A stretch of DNA of 64,000 nt, taken from positions 78,182 to 142,181 of the forward strand of contig VGTH01000010.1 in the NCBI GenBank assembly GCA_016874755.1. The letters are read 5' to 3'. Shown in pieces: positions 34,332-43,233 of the stretch. The notes beneath the pieces were generated by a model. The model did no database searches, was not told the DNA's origin, and was given only the letters and a program-made list of their open reading frames with translations. A program made the position numbers and the translations under genes. Numbering within the stretch: position 1 is the first letter of the stretch; every line of letters starts with the position of its first letter. The stretch is from Deltaproteobacteria bacterium. GTDB lineage: Bacteria > Desulfobacterota > Binatia > UBA9968.

Positions 34332-35465
34332 CTAGCCGTAACGGCGCTGCTCTTCGAGCACCGGCGTTTGTTGCGCCGGAAGGGGTGCCGAGGGTTGCGA
34401 TGGGAAGTGCATCAGGACGCGGGTGCCCTGGTTCGGCTCGCTGGTAATCTCGATCTCGGCGCCGACCAGCTCCGCCATGCGGCGCGCCACGGCGAGACCT
34501 AAATCGAGCCCGGCGGAGGCGCGGTGGGCGAGGCTATCGAGGTGCTGAAACGGTTCGTAAAGGGTAGCCAGCTTGTTGGCCGGGATGCCGACACCGGTGT
34601 CGGTGATTTCGAGATTCACGCCGCCGCGGTCGGCGCAGGGACTGAGGCCGATGCAGATTTCGCCCTGCTGGGTAAATTTTACCGCGTTGCTGAGAATATT
34701 TTGGATGATGCGCTCAACTTTGTTACGATCGTTGGAAACCGTCAGACGAAAGTCGGGCACGTCGACGGTGATCTTCAGCCCCTTGTCTTGGGCGAGTTTC
34801 TGATAGCGCTTCAGCGTTTCTTGCAGCAGTTGCCGCACCTCAAACTCGTCGACTAGGGTGCTCGAGTCGCCGGCGTTGAGGGAGGTCATCCACAGGACGT
34901 TGTCGACCAGTTCCAACAGCTCTTCCGAGTTGCGGTAAACCGTCTCCAGAATTTTCTGTTGGTCGTCGGACAGTTTGCCAATCACCTGATTGAGCAACAG
35001 GTAGACAAAACCAACGACGACGCTCAGCGGCGTGCGCAGCTCGTGGGAGATGTTCGAAATAAAATCCGATTTCACCTGGCGTAACTTGGCTTTGGCGTGA
35101 CGCCGCTCCAGGCCCCTTTTGACCAGCGACAGAATGTGATTTACGTCGAAAGGTTTGGAAATATAGTCGAAAGCGCCCAGGCGCAGGCCTTCGATGGCGG
35201 TATCGAGGGAGCCATAGCCGGTAATGATAATCGCTTCGATGTCGGGGTCTTTTTGTTTGACCAGTTCAAGGACATTGATGCCGTTTAAACCCGGCATCTT
35301 CAGGTCCAGCGTGACTAAATCGATGGGGAACTTATCGAGAATTTCGGTGACTTGGGTGCCACGCTCCGCGATGTGAATGGTGTAGTAGGGGTTGAGAATC
35401 ATCTTGAGAGATTCTCGCGGACCCATCTCGTCGTCTACAACCAAGATATGCGGCTTACTGCCCAT
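34332..35465 (-). CDS. Hybrid receiver-histidine kinase
   Basis: 377 residues from ATG 35465; the frame is open upstream but begins with no domain. N-terminal receiver (HILVVDDEMGPRES, phospho-acceptor Asp in LVTLDLKMPG, Lys in YISKPFD), then a HisKA dimerisation domain with FISNISHELRTPLSV near 140, then HATPase with N box NILSNAVKFT, DTGVGIPANK and GLDLGLAVARR. No membrane segment, so it is cytosolic. The order REC-HK suggests that it is controlled by another kinase through the receiver. The gene is downstream of the broken NtrC-type regulator and probably once shared its transcript. Confidence 0.9.
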   Translation of the reverse strand: MGSKPHILVVDDEMGPRESLKMILNPYYTIHIAERGTQVTEILDKFPIDLVTLDLKMPGLNGINVLELVKQKDPDIEAIIITGYGSLDTAIEGLRLGAFDYISKPFDVNHILSLVKRGLERRHAKAKLRQVKSDFISNISHELRTPLSVVVGFVYLLLNQVIGKLSDDQQKILETVYRNSEELLELVDNVLWMTSLNAGDSSTLVDEFEVRQLLQETLKRYQKLAQDKGLKITVDVPDFRLTVSNDRNKVERIIQNILSNAVKFTQQGEICIGLSPCADRGGVNLEITDTGVGIPANKLATLYEPFQHLDSLAHRASAGLDLGLAVARRMAELVGAEIEITSEPNQGTRVLMHFPSQPSAPLPAQQTPVLEEQRRYG

Positions 35466-35588
35466 GCTGCCAAGCTTTTTCAGCAAGGTGCATGCCAGCC
35501 ACCCATGCCCCGTTAACCCGCTGATTTTGTTTAAAATTGTTTTAGCAAGGAAACGGTAGCGCGGTCGCTCTGGAGACAAAATTGTGAA

Positions 35589-36807
35589 CTATGGGGATAA
35601 TTTTGGCTCGTCCGGTGAAGTATTGGTGTCAATGATATTCAGCTTCTCGATACGGTACTTGAGTATGCGCCGGCTGGTGCCGAGCATCATGGCGGCCTTG
35701 GTTTGATTGAAGCCGGTGCGCTGCAGCGCTTTGACGATCAATTCGCGCTCGAACTCATCGACGGCATCGCTCAGCGGCCGAGTGCCATTGAGCACGTCTT
35801 CTTTCAGGGTCGCGGTATGATCCACGGAGCGCATGTTGACCGGCAGGTCACGCAAGGTGATGGTCTCATGGGGTGTCAGGATGGTGAGCCGTTCAATCAG
35901 GTTCTCAAGCTCGCGAATGTTGCCCGGCCAATGATAGGCGGTAAAAAAGTCGACCACCTCGGGCGACAGAATCCGCGGTGCCATGTTGTGTTCCTGGGCC
36001 TTGAGTCGCAAGAAATGGTCTAACAGCAACGCAATATCCTCGGGCCGTTCGCGCAGCGGCGGCAGATAAAGGCCGACGACCATTCAAGCGGTAAAAGAGG
36101 TCGAGGCGGAATTCTTTGTTCATGGCCATGGTTTCGAGATCGCGGTTGCTGGCGGCGATGAGCCGGACGTCAACTTTGATCTCTTCGGTGCCGCCCAGGC
36201 GGGTAAAAGTCTCTTGCTCGATGGCGCGGAGAAACTTCGCTTGGGTGCCGAGGTTCAGCTCGCCGATCTCGTCGAGGAAAAGCGTGCCGGTGTTGGCCAG
36301 CTCGAAGCGGCCGGCCTTGCGTTGGCTGGCATTGGTGAAGGCGCCTTTTTCGTAGCCGAACAGTTCACTTTCAATCAATGTATCGGGCAGGGCGGCGCAA
36401 TTGACGACGATAAACGGTTTGGCCCGGCGGTCGCTGTTGTAATGAATCGCCCGGGCGATCAGCTCTTTGCCGGTGCCGCTTTCGCCGGTGATCAACACAG
36501 GGCTTTTCTTTGCGGCCACCATACTGACCGCTTTGAAGACGTCGATGATCTGTTTTGATTTGCCGACAACGTTGTCGACGCCGTACTTGCGCCCGACTTC
36601 TTCCTTGAGCCGCTCGAGCTCCTGGGCCATCTGGACCTTTTCCAAGGCGTGATCGACTCGGATGCGCAGCTCCTCGACGTCTCCACTACTGTGGCTTTGT
36701 ACCTTAGACGCAAGGAATGTCAATGTAATTGCCGGCAGTTTCAGAAAGTTTACGAAATTTTTCGAGCGATCTTGGCCAAAATATGACAACTCGACACAGG
36801 AGAACAT
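35589..36807 (-). pseudogene. Sigma-54-dependent NtrC-family activator, frameshifted and lacking its receiver
   Basis: Two overlapping frames form one AAA+ activator. The first (to about 36090) has Walker A GESGTGKELIARAI, ELFGYEKGAFTNASQRKAG (the GAFTGA loop reads GAFTNA) and Walker B GTLFLDEIGELN. After LFYRLN the frame is lost; the second resumes VVGLYLPPLRERPEDIALLL and ends in a Fis-type helix-turn-helix (TGFNQTKAAMMLGTSRRILK). The coding strand reads AATGGTCGTC where AATGTCGTC would restore frame, so one extra G near 36080-36084 explains it. The N-terminus keeps only the receiver linker (DVEELRIRVDHALEKVQ); the first 40 residues are unrelated. Sequencing error is possible for the single base. 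Confidence 0.85.
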
Positions 36808-36912
36808 TTCTTGATTTTGTCTCGGTGCTGTGGCAGTTTCAGCCGAGTATTTTTCACCTGCGCCCGCGACAACTCAAAATTTCACTCACCGTTCGCAAGC
36901 AGAAGGAAAACT

Positions 36913-38226
36913 ATGATCTTGGCGCTTCGCCGGTTGCTCGCGCTAGTGACGTTTGTCCTCGGCGCGTATTCTTTTTACTATTCCTCGCCGGTGCTTGCCG
37001 GCGGTTTCATGCTGCCGCATCAGTCGGCGCGCGCGCTGGCCTTGAGCAGCGCGATCAACGCCGGCGTCAGCGACGCCTCTGCCGTCTACTAGAATCCGGC
37101 GGCGCTGGGCGAAGTCGACGGCAATAATATTCTCGTCAATGGCAGCTATATTAATGTCATTAGCTCGGTGGAGAACAGCGGCCGCAAAGCGGACAACGAA
37201 CACGACGATAACTTTCTCGCCACCTTGTTTGCCAACTACCATATTCCCAATAGCGATTTCAGCCTTGGCATTGGCACCTACACACCGTTTGGTTTAGCGA
37301 CGACTTACGAGCGCGACTTCACGCGCTTTGCCGCCCAGCGCACCGAGCTCCGAACCCTCTACGTGACGGCGGCGGCGGCGTGGCATCCGTCGCGGTTTTT
37401 TTCGATTGGCGCTGGCTTGAGTTTCGTGCATGCCTCGGGGCTATTCACCCGCGGCCTCTGCCTCGATCCCTTTGCCGCCTGCACCACACCGGGCGGGCCG
37501 TTGGAGGGGCGGCTGCGGCTGACCGACACGGCGAATGCGTTTGCTTACAATCTTGGCGTGCTGGTGAAACCCCGTGACAATTTGAAATTGGCGTTCACCT
37601 ATCGCTCGCGCGTCGATCTGCGCTTCGATAGCGCCGACGTCAAACTCGGCGGGGCTTTTTCGACTGCCAATGTCAAAGCCCAGGTGCGGCCGTTGCCATT
37701 GCCAGCAGTCATCGACGTCGGCGCGTTCTGGCGCGTCAATGACAGCTGGGCGCTGGAGCTCGTCTACGAACACACCCGCTGGGGCGATTTTAAGAATTTC
37801 ACTGCGAGCTTTTCGCCGGTGCCGACGTTTGTGCCATTGAGTTTGCCGGTTGCCGGCTTCGCTTTGCCGGAGCGTTGGAAAAATACCAGCGCGCTGCGTG
37901 TTGGCACGAGCTATCGGCCCAACGCGACTTGGGAATTGCGCGGCGGTATGGTGCTCGAAGAAGGGCCGATTCCGGCCAAGACGCTGAACATAGCGATCCC
38001 AGGAGCCGACCTGCTGGCACTGAGCGGTGGGGTCGGTTACCAATGGCAAAAACTTTCCATCGACCTCGGTTACATGGCGGTGTTTTACAAGACCCGTAAG
38101 GTCAATAACGGCGAGCTCGAAGGTTTGCCTGCCACCAACCCGCTGTTTTTCGCCGGCGCGCCGGGCAAAGATAAATATCGCACGTTCAATAACCTGGCGC
38201 TGTTGTCTTTCAATTACCGTTTTTAG
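36913..38226 (+). pseudogene. OmpP1/FadL-type outer-membrane transporter with in-frame amber codon
   Basis: From ATG 36913 (AAGGA ribosome site) a signal peptide (ILALRRLLALVTFVLGAYSF) and the FadL N-terminal hatch GGFMLPHQSARALALSSAIN lead to DASAVY, where TAG (37090-37092, codon 60) stands in place of the Tyr/Phe of the family motif ASAxYYNPAAL. The same frame then continues uninterrupted for 378 codons (NPAALGEVDGNNILVNGSYI onward) to a C-terminal LSFNYRF, the usual outer-membrane insertion signal. FadL proteins import hydrophobic compounds such as long-chain fatty acids or aromatics. Everything except this codon is intact. Confidence 0.85.
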
Positions 38227-38293
38227 CAATTCTCAACTTCTCGCGGATTTGTTATTCTTTCGAGTGGACCCGAGTTCGGGTCCGCAATCATTC

Positions 38294-39043
38294 ATGGCGC
38301 AAAAATTTTATGTTGTCTGGGCGGGACGGCAGACCGGTATCTTCACCGATTGGCCGACAGCGCAAAAGTCGGTCGATAAGTTTGCCGGCGCGCGCTTCAA
38401 GTCTTTCGCAACCCGAGCCGAAGCCGAGCAGGCTTTTCACGGCGGCAATGCTGCGCCGCGCCAGACCGCGGGCGGACCAGCCGCCGGCCGAGCCGTCAAC
38501 GGACGCAACGGCCACGTCGCGCACCGCTTCGAGGTCAGCATCTACTGCGACGGCGCCTGCGATCCGAACCCGGGGCATGCGGGCTCGGGCATCGCAGTTT
38601 ATCGAAACGGTGGGCTCACTGAGTTGTGGTACGGGCTTTACAACCCGAGGGGAACCAATAACACGGCTGAGCTAAACGCGCTGTTTCATGCGCTGCGTAT
38701 GGCCGAAGCGGAAATCCAAAGCGGCCACACCGTTGAGATCTGCAGCGACTCCGCCTATTCGATCAACTGCATCCGCACCTGGGCACCGAGCTGGGAAAAG
38801 AAAGGTTGGAAAAGAGCCGATGGCGAGATCAAGAACTTGGAGATCATCCAGGCCTGCTACGAGATTTATCAGCGCATCAAGAAAGAGCTAACCCTCACCC
38901 ACGTCGCCGGCCACGTCGGCCACGAAGGCAACGAGCTCGCCGACCGCATGGCCATGCTGGCGGCGCAGCGGCGCGAAAAGGAGCTGCGCTTGTTCGAAGA
39001 AACCAAGGACATTCCGGCACTGCTGAAGATGCGGGCGGGGTGA
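38294..39043 (+). CDS. rnhA: Ribonuclease HI with N-terminal viroplasmin-like domain
   Basis: 249 residues. Residues 1-50 form the hybrid-binding (caulimovirus viroplasmin/RHBD) domain: QKFYVVWAGRQTGIFTDWPT and FKSFATRAEAEQAF. A Gly/Ala-rich linker follows, then RNase H with the acidic quartet in YCDGACDPNPG, NNTAELNAL, SDSAYSIN and HEGNELADRMA. Cleaves RNA in RNA-DNA hybrids. The upstream palindrome GGACCCGA/TTCGGGTCC (38265-38282) may end the FadL transcript. No strong ribosome site. Confidence 0.94.
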   Translation: MAQKFYVVWAGRQTGIFTDWPTAQKSVDKFAGARFKSFATRAEAEQAFHGGNAAPRQTAGGPAAGRAVNGRNGHVAHRFEVSIYCDGACDPNPGHAGSGIAVYRNGGLTELWYGLYNPRGTNNTAELNALFHALRMAEAEIQSGHTVEICSDSAYSINCIRTWAPSWEKKGWKRADGEIKNLEIIQACYEIYQRIKKELTLTHVAGHVGHEGNELADRMAMLAAQRREKELRLFEETKDIPALLKMRAG

Positions 39044-39084
39044 TGTGTTTCCTATGCTTTCGGATACAGATTCTCCCCAGCGCA

Positions 39085-39387
39085 ATCCACTTCATTGTAC
39101 CGCCGAATTTTCGCAAAGTGCCACCCAAAGGCGTAGCGCTTCACAAAGATGAACTTAGGTCATCCGATGTCGAAAAGCGCGATGGCCTGCCGGTTACCAA
39201 GGCGCTGCGGACAGTGTTTGATCTTGCCGGATCAAACTTGGACGAAGAGAGACTAGCTGCCGTGACAGAAGATGCAATCAAAAAAGGACTGATCAGAACA
39301 TCGGAATTGCTCAGTCTACTAGCCGCGGTCCCGGCAGATATCGATCCAGCAAACCAGGCAATTCTTCAACTGGTTGCGAGAGAATAG
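39085..39387 (+). pseudogene. C-terminal fragment of an AbiEi-type antitoxin
   Basis: An open frame running out of the end of rnhA translates as HFIVPPNFRKVPPKGVALHK, then DVEKRDGLPVTKALRTVFDL, LDEERLAAVTEDAIKKGLI and a stop at 39385-39387. This is the C-terminal half of type IV toxin-antitoxin antitoxins (AbiEi), where the conserved pattern is a promoter-proximal PP-x-G-x-x-LHK followed by G-x-PVTTPxRTLLDLA. The N-terminal winged helix is missing. No own start codon with ribosome site is apparent. The abiEii remnant follows by 2 bases. Confidence 0.7.
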
Positions 39388-39389
39388 AG

Positions 39390-39437
39390 ATGACCTACAA
39401 AACCGACACCGACTTTCGCAAAGCACTAGAAGAGCAA
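39390..39437 (+). pseudogene. N-terminal remnant of an AbiEii-type nucleotidyltransferase toxin
   Basis: ATG 39390 opens [17 protein letters not shown], the typical first residues of AbiEii toxins, and then the sequence becomes the antisense of the glnS 3' end. The breakpoint lies near 39426-39440, so the last codons of glnS (SQLLF) are antisense to toxin sequence. Everything carrying the catalytic nucleotidyltransferase motif is absent. Confidence 0.6.
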
Positions 39438-41171
39438 TTGCGACTTCTTCCCCGCTTTCTCAATCTTGGCCCAGCTGTCGCGCAGGGTCACGGTGCGGTT
39501 GAAGACCAACTTCGAAGGCGACGAGTCGACCGCATCGACACAAAAATAACCTAAACGTTCGAATTGAAAGCGCTCGCCGGGTTTGGCGTTGGCGAGATAG
39601 GGTTCGACTTTGCACGTCGGCAAGACTTCCAGCGAATTGAGGTTTAGGCCGCTGAGCCAGTTGACGCCTTCGGGTACGTCGTCGGGGTCTTCTTTGTTGA
39701 AGAGTTGTTCGTAGAGGCGCACCTCGGCGACGCGGGCGTGGGTGGCGGAGACCCAGTGGATGGTCGCTTTGACTTTGCGGCTGGCTTGCGCTGAGCCGCT
39801 TTTGGTTTCGGGGTCGTACGTGCAGCGCAACTCGGTGATCGCGCCGCTCGGGTCTTTGACGACTTCGGTGCATTTGATGATGTAGGCGTAGCGCAGCCGC
39901 ACCTCTTTGCCGGGGGAGAGCCGGAAAAATCCTTTGGGTGGCTCTTCGCGGAAGTCGTCCTGTTCAATGTAGAGCGTCTTCGAGAAGGGCACTTTACGCG
40001 TGCCGGCGGCGGGATCTTCGGGATTATTGACCGCTTCCAACTCTTCGACTTTGTCGTCGGGACAATTCTCCAAAACGACTTTGATCGGCCGCAACACCGC
40101 CATGACACGCGGCGCGCGCTTGTTTAGGTCTTCGCGCACGCTGTGTTCGAGCATGGCGATATCGACGGTGCTGTTGCGTTTGGCGACGCCGATGCGCTCG
40201 CAAAAGTTGCGGATCGCTTCGGCCGGGTAACCGCGGCGGCGAATGCCGCTCAACGTCGGCATGCGCGGGTCGTCCCAGCCGTTGACGTGTTTGTCCCTGA
40301 CGAGCTGCAAGAGTTTGCGCTTGCTCAAAACCGTGTAGGTCAGGTTCAAGCGGGCAAACTCGATCTGCTGCGGATGATGAATCTTTAACTCGTCGAGGAA
40401 CCAATCGTAGAGCGGCCGGTGGTCTTCGAATTCCAGTGTGCAGATCGAGTGCGTGATGCCTTCGATGGAATCCGACTGGCCGTGGGCGAAGTCGTAGGTC
40501 GGATAAATGCACCATTTGTCGCCGGTGCGATGGTGCGTGGCGCGCAAAATACGATACAGCACCGGATCGCGCATGTTGATATTCGGCGACGCCATATCGA
40601 TCTTGGCGCGCAATGTCCGGCTGCCGTCGAGAAATTCACCGGCGCGCATGCGCGCGAACAACTCCATGTTCTCCTCGACATTGCGCTCTCGGTAGGGGCT
40701 ATTTTTGCCCGGCTCGGTGAGGGTGCCGCGGTGCTCGCGCATTTGCTCGGCCGTGAGATCGCAGATGAACGCTTTGCCGGCTTTGATCAGGTCAACGGCA
40801 AAATCGTAGAGCCGCTCAAAATAATCTGAAGCGTAGAACTCGCGCCCCTCCCAGTCGAAACCGAGCCAGCGGACGTCTTGCTTGATCGATTCGACGTATT
40901 CGACTTCTTCTTTGCTCGGGTTGGTGTCGTCAAATCGTAAGTTGCACTTGCCGCCGAATTCTTGCGCCAAGCCAAAGTTCAGACAGATCGATTTGGCATG
41001 GCCGATGTGCAGGTATCCGTTCGGTTCAGGCGGGAAGCGGGTGTGCACGCGGCCGTTGTTTTTATTTTGCTTGAGATCGTCGCTGACGATGTTGCAAATA
41101 AAATGCGAGGGTGCCGCCTCCGGCGGCGCGCTGTTGCCAGAGGATCTATCCGACAGTACTTTTGTGTCCAC
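39426..41171 (-). CDS. glnS: Glutaminyl-tRNA synthetase
   Basis: 581 residues. Class I signature [20 protein letters not shown] (HIGH) and [11 protein letters not shown] (KMSKS equivalent), HICT-type [20 protein letters not shown], and the GlnRS anticodon beta barrels from about residue 350 onward. Charges tRNA-Gln directly. The C-terminus after [10 protein letters not shown] is extended by [12 protein letters not shown], and the last few codons overlap the AbiEii remnant, suggesting that recombination reshaped the gene end. Divergent from gltX with a 97-base shared promoter region. Confidence 0.95.
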   Translation of the reverse strand: MDTKVLSDRSSGNSAPPEAAPSHFICNIVSDDLKQNKNNGRVHTRFPPEPNGYLHIGHAKSICLNFGLAQEFGGKCNLRFDDTNPSKEEVEYVESIKQDVRWLGFDWEGREFYASDYFERLYDFAVDLIKAGKAFICDLTAEQMREHRGTLTEPGKNSPYRERNVEENMELFARMRAGEFLDGSRTLRAKIDMASPNINMRDPVLYRILRATHHRTGDKWCIYPTYDFAHGQSDSIEGITHSICTLEFEDHRPLYDWFLDELKIHHPQQIEFARLNLTYTVLSKRKLLQLVRDKHVNGWDDPRMPTLSGIRRRGYPAEAIRNFCERIGVAKRNSTVDIAMLEHSVREDLNKRAPRVMAVLRPIKVVLENCPDDKVEELEAVNNPEDPAAGTRKVPFSKTLYIEQDDFREEPPKGFFRLSPGKEVRLRYAYIIKCTEVVKDPSGAITELRCTYDPETKSGSAQASRKVKATIHWVSATHARVAEVRLYEQLFNKEDPDDVPEGVNWLSGLNLNSLEVLPTCKVEPYLANAKPGERFQFERLGYFCVDAVDSSPSKLVFNRTVTLRDSWAKIEKAGKKSQLLF

Positions 41172-41268
41172 AACCGCTGCTCCTTGGAATCTACCACTCT
41201 ATCACATCTCGGGTGCGCGGCTAAAGTGCCGTTTGACGCTCAGAAACCGCCCTGTTACCTTGACTCGC

Positions 41269-42681
41269 ATGGCTGAGATTCGCACCCGTTTCGCGCCCAG
41301 CCCGACCGGTTACTTGCACATCGGCGGGGCGCGCACGGCGTTATTCAACTACTTATTTGCGCGCCATCACGGCGGCAAATTCATTCTGCGCATCGAAGAC
41401 ACCGATCGCGAGCGTTCGACGCCGGAAGCGATCAAGGCGATTCTCGACGCGATGGCATGGCTTGAGCTCGACTACGATGAAGGGCCGTTTTATCAAACCG
41501 AGCGCTTTGCGATCTATCGGCAGCGCATTCAAGAGCTGCTTGCCAAGGGGCGCGCGTATCCGTGCACTTGCACAAGCGCAGAGCTCGACGCAAAGCGACA
41601 AGCCGCGCTCAAAGAGAAGCGCAAGCCGGCGTATGACGGCACCTGCCGGCCGCCCGAAGGCGTAGCGCCTTCGCTGCCCACGGATAAGCTCTACACGATT
41701 CGTTTTCGCTCGCCGAGCGCTGGCACGACCGTGGTTCACGATTTGATCAAGGGCGACGTGGTTTTCGACAATCGCGAGTTGGACGATTTGATTCTCGCCC
41801 GTTCGGACGGCACGCCGACGTACAATTTCTGCGTGGTCTGCGACGATATCGACATGCGCGTGAGCCATGTCATTCGCGGCGACGATCACCTCGCCAATAC
41901 GCCGCGGCAGATTCAGCTTTATCAAGCACTGGACCACGCGCTGCCGCAGTTTGGCCACGTGCCGCTAATCCTGGGCACTGACAAAGCGCGCTTGAGCAAG
42001 CGCCATGGCGCCACTTCAGTGACCGCCTATCGCGACATGGGCTACTTGCCGGAAGCGGTAAATAATTACCTCGTGCGCTTGGGCTGGTCGCACGGCGATC
42101 AGGAGATCTTTTCACGCGCCGAATTGATCGAAAAATTTTCGCTGGAGTCGGTGGGCAAAGCGGCGGGTGTATTCAATCCGGAGAAATTTCTCTGGCTGAA
42201 CACGCACTATCTGAAAGCGCGGCCGCTTAGCCAGTTGGCGCAGGATATCGTGCCGTTTCTCCAGGCCAAGGGTTTGACGGTGCCCACGGATAAGAGCTGG
42301 CTCGAAAAAATGATCGCGACGTTGATCGAGCGCGCCAAGACTTTGGCGGAGCTGGCTGACAAGGCGGAGTTCTATCTCGTCGGTGAGCTAACCATCGACG
42401 CAAAAGCCGCGCAGAAATTTCTAACCGCCGAGGCCAGAGAGCCAATGCGTGCCTTGACGGCGAAGCTGGATCAGCTAAGTGATTTCTCCGAGGTTGCCAT
42501 CGAGCGAGTTCTCAACCAGACGTTGCAGGAGCAAAATCTACAGATGGGGAAACTCGCCCAGCCGGTGCGGGTCGCGCTCACCGGAACCACCGTCAGTCCC
42601 GGCATTCATGAAGTCATCTCTGTCCTTGGCAAAGAGCGGACACTGAAGCGTTTGCAAAGCGCGCTGACGCAGATCGCCTGA
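41269..42681 (+). CDS. gltX: Glutamyl-tRNA synthetase
   Basis: 470 residues from ATG 41269; the open frame extends upstream inside antisense glnS but the protein starts naturally at MAEIRTRFAPSPTGYLHIGG. Further motifs: GGKFILRIEDTDRERS, DKARLSKRHGATSV (KMSKS), MRVSHVIRGDDHLANTPRQI and a helical anticodon-binding domain from about 320. With glnS present, this enzyme should be a discriminating GluRS, but that is inferred. Near 41233-41261 a TTGACG-17-TACCTT pair ends about 7 bases before the ATG, which would give a nearly leaderless mRNA; weak evidence. Confidence 0.95.
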   Translation: MAEIRTRFAPSPTGYLHIGGARTALFNYLFARHHGGKFILRIEDTDRERSTPEAIKAILDAMAWLELDYDEGPFYQTERFAIYRQRIQELLAKGRAYPCTCTSAELDAKRQAALKEKRKPAYDGTCRPPEGVAPSLPTDKLYTIRFRSPSAGTTVVHDLIKGDVVFDNRELDDLILARSDGTPTYNFCVVCDDIDMRVSHVIRGDDHLANTPRQIQLYQALDHALPQFGHVPLILGTDKARLSKRHGATSVTAYRDMGYLPEAVNNYLVRLGWSHGDQEIFSRAELIEKFSLESVGKAAGVFNPEKFLWLNTHYLKARPLSQLAQDIVPFLQAKGLTVPTDKSWLEKMIATLIERAKTLAELADKAEFYLVGELTIDAKAAQKFLTAEAREPMRALTAKLDQLSDFSEVAIERVLNQTLQEQNLQMGKLAQPVRVALTGTTVSPGIHEVISVLGKERTLKRLQSALTQIA

Positions 42682-42753
42682 TCGCGAACTCTTCTTGACA
42701 GTTCTGCAAACGCTGAGGCATATTGCGCTGTACCCGCAGCGAGCCCCAAGCGC

Positions 42754-43137
42754 ATGAAAAAAATCCTGATCGTCGAAGATCACGCCGATATGCGCGAACT
42801 GCTGGTTTGGCAGATCGAGCTGATGGGGTTCGTTGCCATTCCTGCGAAAAACGGCAAGGAAGGTCTGGAAAGAGCGCTAGTAGAAAAGCCGGACCTGGTC
42901 TTGATGGATATCATGATGCCGCAGATGGATGGTTGGGAGGCGACGCGGGCGCTGCGCGCGCATGCCGACACGAAAGATATTCCGATTCTTGCCGCCACCG
43001 CGCTGTTCCGCGACGCCGACCTCAAAGCCTGCATCGATGCCGGCTGCACCGGCTACATCGTCAAGCCGTTTACTTTTCAAGAGCTGCAGGGGCGCGTGCG
43101 CGAGCTGTTGCCCGACAATGCCAAGCTGCCGACTTAG
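42754..43137 (+). CDS. Single-domain response regulator (CheY-like)
   Basis: 127 residues, receiver only. Acidic pair in KILIVEDHADMREL, phospho-acceptor Asp in LVLMDIMMPQMDGWEA, Thr/Ala in PILAATALF and Lys in YIVKPFTFQEL. No output domain, so it acts by protein contact or as a phosphorelay intermediate. Possible partner is the REC-kinase at 34332-35465, though they are 7 kb apart. A repeat of GTTTCGC heptads follows the stop (43143-43177). Confidence 0.92.
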   Translation: MKKILIVEDHADMRELLVWQIELMGFVAIPAKNGKEGLERALVEKPDLVLMDIMMPQMDGWEATRALRAHADTKDIPILAATALFRDADLKACIDAGCTGYIVKPFTFQELQGRVRELLPDNAKLPT

Positions 43138-43142
43138 GGAGT

Positions 43143-43177
43143 TTCGCGTTGCGGGTTTCGCGTTTCGCGTTCTAAGC
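43143..43177. repeat. GTTTCGC heptad repeat
   Basis: Five consecutive 7-base units GTTTCGC, GTTGCGG, GTTTCGC, GTTTCGC and GTTCTAA lie between the CheY-like gene and cca. No inverted arm is visible. Confidence 0.65.
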
Positions 43178-43233
43178 GCAGCCTTGGTTCTTCGATTGCT
43201 CGGGTGCGAGATTCAGGTATCTTGTCTTTCGTC

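Noticed and set aside
36913..38226. Recoded TAG (amber) as an amino-acid codon
   Set aside because: TAG ends several clearly normal genes in the window, and no other gene has an internal TAG at a conserved position.
41233..41268. Leaderless gltX promoter
   Set aside because: The -10 TACCTT matches only weakly; not enough to list as a feature.
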